Positions 33,839 through 42,647 of a stretch of DNA of 64,000 nt are shown piece after piece; position 1 is the stretch's first letter; the number at the start of each line of letters is the position of its first letter. Source of the stretch: Paracoccus ravus. GTDB lineage: Bacteria > Pseudomonadota > Alphaproteobacteria > Rhodobacterales > Rhodobacteraceae. The notes beneath the pieces are model-generated. The model searched no databases. It saw only the letters and a program-made list of their open reading frames with translations, and was not told the DNA's origin. The stretch covers positions 1-64,000 of the forward strand of contig NZ_SDEB01000014.1 of assembly GCF_004522175.1 (NCBI RefSeq), read 5' to 3'. A program made the translations under genes and the position numbers.

Positions 33839-35440
33839 CTATTCCATCGTGATGGTCGAGAATTCCTGGTTCCAGCTTTGCGCCTGGCTGAACCCCTTGA
33901 CCTTGGGGCTCATCGCGCGAGGCGCCACGTCATGCGCGACCATCAGGAAAAGTGCGTCATCAACGAATTTCTCATGCACCTTCTTCAGGACGGCGCTCTG
34001 GGCCTCGGGATCGAACGTGTCGCGGATCTCGGTGAACAGGGCCTCCATTTCGGGGTCGCAGTAGTGCCCCCAATTCGTGCCGTTCGGCGCGACCAGGCTG
34101 CATTGCAGATGCCGGATGAAGCCCACGAACGGGTCCTGGATCGAATAGGTGAAGTTGATCGACTGTGCCCCTTCGACCGAAGGATCCGTCGTGCCCGCGC
34201 GCCACAGGTTGATCATCTGGTTCCACTCGACCACCATGAACTCGACGTCGATGCCGACCGCGGCAAGGTTCTGCTGGATATATTCGTTCATCGGCAAGGG
34301 CAGCATCTGGCCCGAGCCCGAAGGCGAGATCAGCGCCTTGACCTTGAGCCGGTTCTCGGGGCCGTATCCGGCCTCTTTCAGCAGCGCCATGGCCGCCTCG
34401 GGATCATATTTGACCTCGAATTCAGGTGTGCCGAACCAGGGCGAGGATGGAGGCATGAAGCCCTTGGCCGGGATCATCAACCCACCCAGCAGCACGCTCA
34501 GCCCGTCGCGGTCGACGGCAAGGTTCGCGGCCTTGCGGATGCGGATGTCCTTCCAGGGAGAGCCGTCCTCCATCGAGAGGTGCCAGGTCCAGTTATGGGG
34601 ATATTCGTTCTGGGTGATGGTGAAGCCCTGACCCTGCATCATCGGGACCATGTCGGGGGTCGGAGCCTCGATCCAGTCAACCTGCCCTGAAAGCAGCGCA
34701 TTGGCCCTTGCATTGGGCTCGGCCAGCGGGATCAGGACCAGCTTGTCCAATTTGGGTACGCGGGCCTGATCCCAATAATCCGTGTTCGGGACCATCTCGG
34801 CCTTTTCGCGCGGCACAAAGCCGGTCAGTTTCCAGGGTCCGGTGCCCGAGGGCTTGGCGGCGACGGCCTCCCAGCTCTTGCCTTGGGCCTCCCAATTCGC
34901 AGGGGATGAGATCATGAACCACGCCAACTGGTAAGGCAGCGTGGCATCGGGTGATTTCGTCACGATCTCAAGCGTATGCGCGTCAATGGCGCGGTAGCTC
35001 GCGACGGCGGGAATGCGCGACTTGCCCTGCGCGGCCTGACGCGGATCGTATTGTGGCGACTGGTCATTCAGGAGCTTGTCGAAATTCCACACGATATCCT
35101 CGGCCTTGAGGGTCGCGCCGTCATGGAATGTCACGTTCTCGCGGATCTTGAAGATCCATTTCGTCTTGTCCTGGGCATCCACCGCCCATTCGGTCGCCAG
35201 TCCCGGCACCAGTCCCGAGGCGTGATCGGTCGCCGAGAGGTCCCAGTTGATCAGCGCGTCATAGACCGTATAGCCCATGAACCGCATCCCCTCGCCGCCC
35301 TGGTCGGTCTGTCCGGTGGTGAGCGGTATGTCCGAGGCGGTCATGCCGATGCGCAGCGTGCCTGCGGCCATGGCCCCTCCGGCCGCCACAAGGGACAGCG
35401 CGGTTGCGAATGCGAGACGTCTTGCGATTCCGATCATCAT
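33839..35440 (-). CDS. Family-5 peptide-binding periplasmic protein (DppA-like)
   Basis: 533 residues with a signal peptide (cut after about residue 25, GGAMAA). Mature chain follows the SBP family-5 pattern: YDALINWDLSA, then ATEWAVDAQDKTKWIFKIRENVTFHDG in parts, later DIRIRKAANLAVDRDGL. First gene of the importer. Ligand unknown; with two gamma-glutamyl enzymes nearby, glutathione or gamma-glutamyl peptides are worth testing. Confidence 0.88.
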   Translation of the reverse strand: MMIGIARRLAFATALSLVAAGGAMAAGTLRIGMTASDIPLTTGQTDQGGEGMRFMGYTVYDALINWDLSATDHASGLVPGLATEWAVDAQDKTKWIFKIRENVTFHDGATLKAEDIVWNFDKLLNDQSPQYDPRQAAQGKSRIPAVASYRAIDAHTLEIVTKSPDATLPYQLAWFMISSPANWEAQGKSWEAVAAKPSGTGPWKLTGFVPREKAEMVPNTDYWDQARVPKLDKLVLIPLAEPNARANALLSGQVDWIEAPTPDMVPMMQGQGFTITQNEYPHNWTWHLSMEDGSPWKDIRIRKAANLAVDRDGLSVLLGGLMIPAKGFMPPSSPWFGTPEFEVKYDPEAAMALLKEAGYGPENRLKVKALISPSGSGQMLPLPMNEYIQQNLAAVGIDVEFMVVEWNQMINLWRAGTTDPSVEGAQSINFTYSIQDPFVGFIRHLQCSLVAPNGTNWGHYCDPEMEALFTEIRDTFDPEAQSAVLKKVHEKFVDDALFLMVAHDVAPRAMSPKVKGFSQAQSWNQEFSTITME

Positions 35441-35750
35441 CTTTCCCTGTCCTTCTGCTTATGGGCGCAGTCTCGCGGCCGGATGCTGCGACGTCACAGT
35501 TCGGAACGGGCCGAGAGGGCAGGATGCAGGCTTTGCCGCCTTTTCTTGCAGCAGTGACAAGCGGTTGCTATAGGCCTTTGCTGCGAAAGGCTCTGTCGGC
35601 CGGAATAAGCCCGTTGAGCCGTGCCGACGATTCGCCCGCCATCATCCAGTCGAGAACCAGCCAGGGCATGTCCTCGCCAAAGGCAGGTCTTGGCTAAAAT
35701 CGCGGGATGGGGGCTGACCCCTTGCGGCGGATGATTGTGGCTCTGGGCCG
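35441..35750. other. Intergenic region upstream of the peptide importer
   Basis: 310 bases between the DppA-like start and the end of the alcohol dehydrogenase gene. It must hold the importer's promoter; I see no clear gene, operator or terminator. Confidence 0.4.
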
Positions 35751-36881
35751 CTAGCCGGGGAATTCGATGACTTGCCGCACGGCTTCGCCAAGATGCAGGC
35801 GGTCAAAGCCCTCGTTGATTTCGTCGAGGCGGATGCGGTGGGTCATCAACTTCTCGACGGGCAGTTTTCCCCGCTCGAACAGGCGCAGAAACCGCGGGAT
35901 GTCGCGTGCCGGAACGCCTGATCCGAGGTAGCTGCCGCGCAGCGAGCGCTCTTCGGCCACGAGGGTCAGCGGCGAGATGTTCAGGACCGCGCTCGGATTC
36001 GTCAGCCCCGCCGAGATTGTCGTGCCCCCACGTCGGGTCAGGGCGAAAGCGGATTCCAGCGCGCGGGCCGAGCCGGCGAATTCCAGCGCGGCATCGACCC
36101 CGCCCTGCGTGGCCTCCCGCACCTTTTCGATCAGGTCGGGGTCTTTGGCGTCAAAGCAATGGGTTGCGCCAAATTCCTTTGCCACGGCCAGCTTGGCGTC
36201 TAGCGTATCCACCGCCACGATGGTTTCCGCGCCCGCGGCGACCGCGCCCAGAATGGCGGCGAGCCCGACCCCGCCCAGACCAATGACGGCGGTTCGGTTC
36301 CCCGGATGGACCGCTCCCATGTTGAAGACCGCGCCAGCCCCGGTCAGGACTGCGCAGCCCATCAGCGCCGCAATATGCAATGGCACATCCGAGTCGATCC
36401 GCACCAGACTGCGGCGCGAGATCACCGCATGGGTCGCATAGCTCGCCACTCCGGTCATGTGATGCACGGGCTGCCCGTCGCGCGACAGCCGGGTCCCGCC
36501 GCCCAGCAATTCGCCCTTGCCATTGGCTGCCGCAGCCGGCTCGCAGAGCGCCGGACGTCCGGATTGGCAGGGCGCGCAATGCCCGCAGGACGGGACGAAG
36601 ACGAAGACCACGCGATCCCCGGGGGAGAGGTCGGAAACGCCATCTCCCAAAGCTTCGACGATGCCGGCCCCCTCATGGCCCAGAACCATCGGCACCGGGC
36701 GCGGGCGATCGCCATTGATGACCGAAAGATCGGAATGGCACAGCCCTGCCGCGGCGATCCGGACAAGCACCTCGCCCTGACGCGGAGGGGCCAGGTCCAG
36801 TTCGGAAATGGTCAGCGGCCGGGTCTGGGCATAGGGGCCGGGTCCTCCGATTTCCTCGAGAACGGCGGCGGTGATCTTCAT
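35751..36881 (-). CDS. Zinc-dependent alcohol dehydrogenase
   Basis: 376 residues, medium-chain dehydrogenase. Catalytic zinc ligands appear in GLCHSD (Cys near residue 48) and GHEGAGIVE (His/Glu near residue 70); the structural zinc cluster is CGHCAPCQSGRPALC near residues 98-112. The NAD-binding Rossmann glycines are VIGLGGVGLAA near residue 200. Family resembles class III/formaldehyde-type and aryl-alcohol enzymes. Strong GGAGGG before the ATG. It neighbours a LysR gene in the same orientation and a GMC oxidoreductase cassette, so it may act on the same alcohol. Confidence 0.88.
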   Translation of the reverse strand: MKITAAVLEEIGGPGPYAQTRPLTISELDLAPPRQGEVLVRIAAAGLCHSDLSVINGDRPRPVPMVLGHEGAGIVEALGDGVSDLSPGDRVVFVFVPSCGHCAPCQSGRPALCEPAAAANGKGELLGGGTRLSRDGQPVHHMTGVASYATHAVISRRSLVRIDSDVPLHIAALMGCAVLTGAGAVFNMGAVHPGNRTAVIGLGGVGLAAILGAVAAGAETIVAVDTLDAKLAVAKEFGATHCFDAKDPDLIEKVREATQGGVDAALEFAGSARALESAFALTRRGGTTISAGLTNPSAVLNISPLTLVAEERSLRGSYLGSGVPARDIPRFLRLFERGKLPVEKLMTHRIRLDEINEGFDRLHLGEAVRQVIEFPG

Positions 36882-36954
36882 CCATCCCTCCTGAAAAGAG
36901 GCACGCCTCCCGCGCCCGATCTGGCCAGAGTGATGGCATCCCGGTCATGGCCGG

Positions 36955-37872
36955 TCAATCATGCATGCCCTGCGGCTCGGCAAGGATGAGATCCTTTGCC
37001 CGCGCCGCCATGCCTGTGCCGAGAAACTCGATCACCGCCCCGGCCCATCCCATGACCCGCACGTCACGGTGACAGGTCAGCCAATAGGTCCGGGTCAGGC
37101 GCACCTTCTCTGGCAGGACGATCTGAAGCCCCGGATATTTCGCGGCGATGAAATGCGGCAATACGCCAATGCCCAAACCATTGCGCACCGCGGCCAACTG
37201 ATTGAAAACGCTAGAACTTTTTACCGTTGCCCGCAGCGAGGGATGGATCTCGCCCAGATAGTCAAGGCCGGGGGCAAAGATCATTTCCTCGATATAGCCG
37301 ATGATCCGATGCGAAAGCAGGTCGGCGGGGGTTTCGAGCCGCGGCATCGACCGCAGATAGTCAGGCGTCGCGTAAAGATGCAGCGTGTAATCGGCCAATG
37401 GCTGCGAGCGATAGGGGCCGCTCGTCACCGGGTCAAGCGTGACCCAGATATCCGCCTCGCGCCGCGACAGGGACAGCACCTGCGGCATGGTGATGATCTC
37501 GGGTGAAAGCTGCGGAAAGCGCGCAAGGAAATCGGGCAGAAGCTGGGTCGAGAACAGGCTGGCGAAGCCCTCGGGCATGGCCAGCCGCAAGGAGCGGGCC
37601 TGACCAGAGCTTGCGCTGCGGTCGATCGGCAATTGCCGCGCGACTTCCTCCATGCGCTCGGCGGTTTCAATGAGGCGCTGGCTGGCAGGTGTCGGCTCGT
37701 AGCCATGCGGATTACGCTCGAACAGACGTGTATTCAGCGCCTGTTCAAGCCGGTCGATGCGCCGCGAGACGGTGACATGCGAAGTGCCCAAGACCCGCGC
37801 CGCCCGCGAAAGCTGTTTTTCGCGGATGACGGCCAGAAAGAATTGCAGATCGTCCCAAATCAGGTGTGACAT
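36955..37872 (-). CDS. LysR-family transcriptional regulator
   Basis: 305 residues; N-terminal helix-turn-helix (LSRAARVLGTSHVTVSRRIDRLEQ split across residues ~20-43) and a periplasmic-binding-like effector domain from about residue 90. Divergent from the branched-chain-type importer and GMC gene, and upstream of the alcohol dehydrogenase. Typical activator layout; the candidate site is at 37876-37902. Confidence 0.88.
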   Translation of the reverse strand: MSHLIWDDLQFFLAVIREKQLSRAARVLGTSHVTVSRRIDRLEQALNTRLFERNPHGYEPTPASQRLIETAERMEEVARQLPIDRSASSGQARSLRLAMPEGFASLFSTQLLPDFLARFPQLSPEIITMPQVLSLSRREADIWVTLDPVTSGPYRSQPLADYTLHLYATPDYLRSMPRLETPADLLSHRIIGYIEEMIFAPGLDYLGEIHPSLRATVKSSSVFNQLAAVRNGLGIGVLPHFIAAKYPGLQIVLPEKVRLTRTYWLTCHRDVRVMGWAGAVIEFLGTGMAARAKDLILAEPQGMHD

Positions 37873-37875
37873 GTG

Positions 37876-37902
37876 TTCATAAATGTACAGGCGATGTATG
37901 AA
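37876..37902. promoter_or_regulatory. Possible LysR-binding inverted repeat
   Basis: TTCATA and TATGAA arms separated by 15 bases, immediately upstream of the lysR start in the divergent promoter region. Perfect arms, but longer than the usual T-N11-A box. Confidence 0.35.
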
Positions 37903-38050
37903 AATTAACCCTTCTGAACACTTGTGTCAAAGCAGCTTTGCTTGCATCGTTGATGATATGGGGCGCTAGGGAGAAGGGCCTCTGATCAAAAAATGCCTCG
38001 GGCCGATGGGCAATGCGCCGACGGGACAAGAGGCGACCTTGGGAGGAAAT

Positions 38051-39250
38051 ATGCGACACTTTCTGCTGACCACCGCTGCGGTGGGTCTTGCTGCCACGCC
38101 TGCTTTGGCCGATCTTTCGGATGGCAAGGTCAAGATCGGCATCCTGAACGACCAATCGGGCGTCTATGCCGATTTCGGCGGAAAATACTCCTATGAGGCC
38201 GCCAAGATGGCGGTCGAGGATTTCGGCGGCAAGGTGCTGGATGCCCCCATCGAGGTCGTCACCGCCGACCACCAGAACAAGGCCGACATCGCCTCGAATA
38301 TCGCGCGGCAATGGTATGACACCGAGCAGGTGGACAGTATCATGGAGCTGACCTCTTCCTCGGTCGGGCTGGCGGTGCAGGCGCTGTCCAAGGAAAAGAA
38401 AAAGATCACCATCAATACCGGCGCCGCCACGACCGAACTGACCGGGGCGCAATGCTCGCCCTATGGTTTCCATTGGGCCTATGACACCCATGCGCTGGCC
38501 GTGGGCACCGGGGGCGCGCTGGTCAAGGAAGGCGGCGATAGCTGGTTCTTCCTGACCGCCGATTATGCCTTTGGCTATTCGCTGGAAGAAAACACCGGAA
38601 ATTTCGTGAAATCGCAGGGCGGAACGGTGGTGGGCGCAGTGCGTCACCCGCTGGCCTCGACGGATTTCTCGTCCTTCCTGCTGCAAGCGCAAAGCTCGGG
38701 GGCCAAGGTCATCGGCCTTGCCAATGCGGGCATGGACACCCAGAACACCATCAAGCAAGCGGCTGAATTCGGGATCACGCAAGGCGGCCAGAAGCTCGCC
38801 GCGCTGCTGTTCACGCTGGCCGAGGTCCACGGGCTTGGCCTTGAGGCCGCCCAAGGCTTGAACCTGACCGAAAGCTTCTATTGGAACCGCACCCCCGCGA
38901 CCGCCGAATTCGGCAAGCGGTTCAAGGAACGCACCGGCGCCATGCCGAATATGGTCCATGCCGGAACCTATTCGGCGGTGACGCAATATCTTAAGGCCAT
39001 TCAGGCGGCGGGCTCGGACGACCCGGATGCCGTTTCGGCCAAGCTGCATGAGCTGCCGGTGAATGATGTCTTTGCCGAGAATGGCAAGGTCGCGGCCAAT
39101 GGCCGGATGATCTCGGATGTCTATCTGATGGAGGTCAAGAAACCGGCCGACGTGACCGAGGACTGGGATTATTACAAGGTTCTGGCCACCATTCCCGGCG
39201 ATCAGGCCTATATCGACCCCGCCCAAAGCGGCTGCCCGCTGGTCAAGTAA
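38051..39250 (+). CDS. Branched-chain-type ABC substrate-binding protein
   Basis: 399 residues from the ATG at 38051 (GGGAGGAAAT upstream); signal peptide MRHFLLTTAAVGLAATPALA. Type-I periplasmic binding fold of the LivJ/AmiC family: KIGILNDQSGVYADFGG, then MAVEDFGGKV. Such proteins bind amino acids, amides, aromatic acids or alcohol-related ligands; the adjacent GMC oxidoreductase hints at a non-amino-acid substrate. Confidence 0.88.
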   Translation: MRHFLLTTAAVGLAATPALADLSDGKVKIGILNDQSGVYADFGGKYSYEAAKMAVEDFGGKVLDAPIEVVTADHQNKADIASNIARQWYDTEQVDSIMELTSSSVGLAVQALSKEKKKITINTGAATTELTGAQCSPYGFHWAYDTHALAVGTGGALVKEGGDSWFFLTADYAFGYSLEENTGNFVKSQGGTVVGAVRHPLASTDFSSFLLQAQSSGAKVIGLANAGMDTQNTIKQAAEFGITQGGQKLAALLFTLAEVHGLGLEAAQGLNLTESFYWNRTPATAEFGKRFKERTGAMPNMVHAGTYSAVTQYLKAIQAAGSDDPDAVSAKLHELPVNDVFAENGKVAANGRMISDVYLMEVKKPADVTEDWDYYKVLATIPGDQAYIDPAQSGCPLVK

Positions 39251-39251
39251 G

Positions 39252-40031
39252 ATGAATGCAATTTCTGCCGCGACGCAGGACCAGCCACGGGTGGTGTTAT
39301 CCGCCCGTGGCCTTGGCAAGGATTTTGGCGGGTTCACCGCCGTCAACGATGTTGATCTGGATGTCGAACATGCCCGCATTCACGCGCTGATCGGGCCGAA
39401 CGGGGCGGGAAAGACCACCGTCTTCAACCTGCTGACCAAATTTCTGCAACCGACACGGGGCAGGATCACGCTGCTTGGAACCGACATTACCCGCACGGCC
39501 CCCGATAAGGTGGCGCGCATGGGGCTGGTGCGGTCGTTCCAGATCTCGGCGGTGTTTCCGCATCTGACCGTGCGCGAGAACGTCAAGGTCGCGCTGCAGC
39601 GTCCGAATGGCCTTGCGACGCAATTCTGGCTGCCGCTTTCCGCGCTGGACCGGCTGAACGCCCGCGCCGATGATCTGATCGAGCGTCTGGGGCTGGCCCC
39701 CTATCGCGACCACCGCGCCGCCGATCTGTCCTATGGCCGCAAGCGCGTGCTCGAGATCGCGACCACCTTGGCCTTGGACCCCGAAGTTCTGCTGCTCGAC
39801 GAGCCGATGGCGGGGATGGGCCAAGAGGATGTGCAGATGGTCGCCCGCATCATTCGCGATGTCGCGACCGAACGCGCCGTGCTGATGGTCGAGCATAACC
39901 TGAACGTCGTCGCCGATATCTGCGATCATGTCACCGTGCTGCAAAGGGGCGAGATCATCGCCCAAGGCGATTACGCGACGGTTTCGTCCGATCCTCGCGT
40001 CCGCACCGCCTATATGGGGACTGACGCATGA
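39252..40031 (+). CDS. Branched-chain-type ABC transporter ATPase (LivG-like)
   Basis: 259 residues. Walker A GPNGAGKTTVFNLLT, signature LSYGRKRVLEIATTLA, Walker B LLLDEPMAGMG, switch histidine LMVEHNLNVV. LivG subtype. Starts one base after the binding-protein stop and overlaps livF by 4 bases. Confidence 0.88.
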   Translation: MNAISAATQDQPRVVLSARGLGKDFGGFTAVNDVDLDVEHARIHALIGPNGAGKTTVFNLLTKFLQPTRGRITLLGTDITRTAPDKVARMGLVRSFQISAVFPHLTVRENVKVALQRPNGLATQFWLPLSALDRLNARADDLIERLGLAPYRDHRAADLSYGRKRVLEIATTLALDPEVLLLDEPMAGMGQEDVQMVARIIRDVATERAVLMVEHNLNVVADICDHVTVLQRGEIIAQGDYATVSSDPRVRTAYMGTDA

Positions 40032-40732
40032 ACGCGCCGCTTCTGAATGTATCCGGCCTGCAGGCTTGGTATGGCGAAAGCCATGTCCTGCATGGCGTCG
40101 ACCTGCATGTCGCCGAAGGCGAGATGATCTGCATTCTCGGCCGCAATGGCATGGGCAAGACCACGACCCTGCGCGCGATCATGGGCATCCTGCGCAAGCG
40201 CAGTGGCCAGATAGCTTTTGCCGGGCAGGACATGATGTCGGTGCCGCTGCATCGCAGTGCCCGTGCCGGTCTGGGCTTCATCCCCGAGGAACGCGGCATC
40301 TTCGCGACGCTGACGGTCGAGGAAAACCTGATGCTGCCCCCAAAAGTGGCCGAGGGCGGCATGTCGGTCGAAGAAATCTACGATCTTTTCCCCAACCTCA
40401 AGGAACGCCGCAACAGCCCCGGCACCAAGCTGTCGGGGGGCGAACAGCAGATGCTGGCCTTGGCCCGCATCCTGCGCACCGGCGCGCGCTGCCTGCTGCT
40501 GGATGAACCGACCGAGGGGCTTGCCCCCGTCATCATTCAGGCCATTGGCGAGGTGCTGGTGAAACTGAAACAGCGCGGCATGACCGTGGTGCTGGTCGAG
40601 CAGAATTTCCGCTTTGCCGCCAAGGTCGCCGACCGCTTCTACCTGATGGATCACGGACGCATGATTGCCGATTTCCCGGTCGCCGAGCTGCCGCAGCAAA
40701 TGGACATGCTGCACCGAGAATTGGGGGTCTGA
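40028..40732 (+). CDS. Branched-chain-type ABC transporter ATPase (LivF-like)
   Basis: 234 residues. Walker A GRNGMGKTTTLRAIMG, FIPEERGIFATLTVEENL, signature LSGGEQQMLALARIL, Walker B LLLDEPTEGLAP. LivF subtype, pairs with LivG. Confidence 0.88.
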   Translation: MNAPLLNVSGLQAWYGESHVLHGVDLHVAEGEMICILGRNGMGKTTTLRAIMGILRKRSGQIAFAGQDMMSVPLHRSARAGLGFIPEERGIFATLTVEENLMLPPKVAEGGMSVEEIYDLFPNLKERRNSPGTKLSGGEQQMLALARILRTGARCLLLDEPTEGLAPVIIQAIGEVLVKLKQRGMTVVLVEQNFRFAAKVADRFYLMDHGRMIADFPVAELPQQMDMLHRELGV

Positions 40733-40733
40733 G

Positions 40734-41621
40734 ATGACAATGATCTTTGGCATCCCGCTGCAGGCGCTGATGGGACAGCTTCTGGTGGGCCTGATCAACG
40801 GCTCATTCTATGCGCTGCTGTCCTTGGGCCTTGCGGTGATTTTCGGCCTGCTGCGCGTCATCAACTTTGCTCACGGCGCGCAATATATGCTGGGCGCCTT
40901 CACCGCGCTGCTTTTGCTGACGGTGGGCGGCATCAATTACTGGCTCGCGCTGATCCTTGCGCCCTTGATCGTGGGGCTCTTTGCGGCACTGGTCGAACGC
41001 TCGATGCTGTCGCGACTTTACAAGCTTGATCCGCTTTACGGGCTTTTGTTCACCTTTGGCCTCGCGCTCGCGATCGAGGGAACCTTCCGCTATTTCTACG
41101 GCGCCTCGGGCAAACCCTATGCCGCGCCGCCGCAATTGTCGGGCGCGGTCAATCTGGGCTTCATGTTCCTGCCGATCTATCGCGGCTGGGTCGTGATCGC
41201 TTCGCTTGCGGTCTGCATCGCGGTCTGGCTCTTGATTGAAAAAACCAAGCTGGGGGCCTATCTGCGCGCCGCCACAGAAAATCCGGTTCTGGTGCAGGCT
41301 TTCGGCGTCAACGTGCCCCTGCTTTTGACGCTGACCTATGCGCTGGGGGCCGGGCTTGCGGGTTTTGCCGGAGTGCTGGCCGCGCCGATCTATCAGGTCA
41401 GTCCGCTGATGGGCTCGAACCTGATCATCATCGTATTCGCGGTCGTCGTGGTGGGAGGGATGGGGTCGATCCTTGGCGCCATCGTCACCGGCTACCTTCT
41501 GGGCGTCGTCGAAGGGCTGACCAAAGTCTTTTACCCGGAAGCCTCGAATATTGTCATCTTCGTCATCATGGCGATCGTCTTGATCCTGCGGCCTGCGGGC
41601 CTATTCGGAAAGGAGGCCTGA
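40734..41621 (+). CDS. Branched-chain-type ABC transporter permease (LivH-like)
   Basis: 295 residues from the ATG at 40734, one base past the livF stop. About eight spans; LVGLINGSFYALLSLGLAVIFGLL and VINFAHGAQYMLGAF are LivH signatures. The GGMGSILGAIVTGYLLG block lies near the C-terminus. Confidence 0.88.
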   Translation: MTMIFGIPLQALMGQLLVGLINGSFYALLSLGLAVIFGLLRVINFAHGAQYMLGAFTALLLLTVGGINYWLALILAPLIVGLFAALVERSMLSRLYKLDPLYGLLFTFGLALAIEGTFRYFYGASGKPYAAPPQLSGAVNLGFMFLPIYRGWVVIASLAVCIAVWLLIEKTKLGAYLRAATENPVLVQAFGVNVPLLLTLTYALGAGLAGFAGVLAAPIYQVSPLMGSNLIIIVFAVVVVGGMGSILGAIVTGYLLGVVEGLTKVFYPEASNIVIFVIMAIVLILRPAGLFGKEA

Positions 41622-41624
41622 CAG

Positions 41625-42623
41625 ATGGCCGGAAAATCCGAACCCATCGCTGGCGAACATGTCGCGATCCATCCCAAAGCTGGCCAGATCCAGCTTGCGC
41701 TGGTGGCCGTGGCGCTGGTGCTGGCCGTGCTCGCACCACAGTTCCTGTATCCGATCTTCCTGATGAAGCTCTTGGCATTCGGGCTGTTTGCCTCGGCCTT
41801 CAATTTGCTTCTGGGCTATACCGGCCTGCTCAGCTTCGGCCATGCCGCTTTCTTCGGAGGCGCGGCCTATTTCACCGCCCATGCCGTCAAGGTCTGGGGC
41901 TGGTCGCCCGAGGCCGGGCTGCTGCTTGGCGTCCTTGGCGCGGCGGCTTTGGGGCTGGTCATGGGAGCCATCGCCATCAGGCGTCAGGGCATCTATTTCG
42001 CGATGATCACGCTGGCTCTGTCGCAGATGTTCTTCTTTTTCTGCCTGCAAGCCCGCTTCACCCACGGCGAGGACGGCATCCAATCCGTGCCGCGCGGTCA
42101 TCTGTTCGGGCTGATCGACCTCAATGACTCGATGAACATGTATTATTTCGTGCTGGCGGTCTTTGCGTTTGGGCTGATCGTGATCTGGCGCTTCGTCAAT
42201 TCGCCCTTTGGCATGATCCTGAAATCCATCCGCGAGAACGAACAGCGGGCGGTGTCGCTCGGCTATTCGGTGGCGCGCTACAAGCTGGCGGCTTTTGTCA
42301 TGTCGGCGGCTCTGGCGGGGCTGGCGGGTGGCCTCAAGGCGCTGATCTTCCAATTCGCGACCCTGACCGATGTGGCATGGCAAATGTCGGGCGAGGTGAT
42401 CTTGATGACGCTTCTGGGCGGCATCGGCACGCTGGCGGGGCCGATCTTTGGCGCGGGGCTGGTCGTGACCTTGCAGAACTATCTCGCGACCTCGGATTTC
42501 CCGGTCACGATCATCACCGGCGTCGTCTTCATGGTCTGCGTGCTGCTGTTCCGCCGTGGGCTGGTGGGCGAGTTCTTTGCCTCGAAGCTGGGGCGCAGGC
42601 TGGGTTTCCGCGCGCAGTCCTGA
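41625..42623 (+). CDS. Branched-chain-type ABC transporter permease (LivM-like)
   Basis: 332 residues, about nine spans. NLLLGYTGLLSFGHAAFFG is the LivM hallmark; GGIGTLAGPIFGAGLVV follows in the last third. Completes the importer, 24 bases before the GMC gene. Confidence 0.88.
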   Translation: MAGKSEPIAGEHVAIHPKAGQIQLALVAVALVLAVLAPQFLYPIFLMKLLAFGLFASAFNLLLGYTGLLSFGHAAFFGGAAYFTAHAVKVWGWSPEAGLLLGVLGAAALGLVMGAIAIRRQGIYFAMITLALSQMFFFFCLQARFTHGEDGIQSVPRGHLFGLIDLNDSMNMYYFVLAVFAFGLIVIWRFVNSPFGMILKSIRENEQRAVSLGYSVARYKLAAFVMSAALAGLAGGLKALIFQFATLTDVAWQMSGEVILMTLLGGIGTLAGPIFGAGLVVTLQNYLATSDFPVTIITGVVFMVCVLLFRRGLVGEFFASKLGRRLGFRAQS

Positions 42624-42647
42624 ACTGCGCGCGACTTGGAGTAAACA

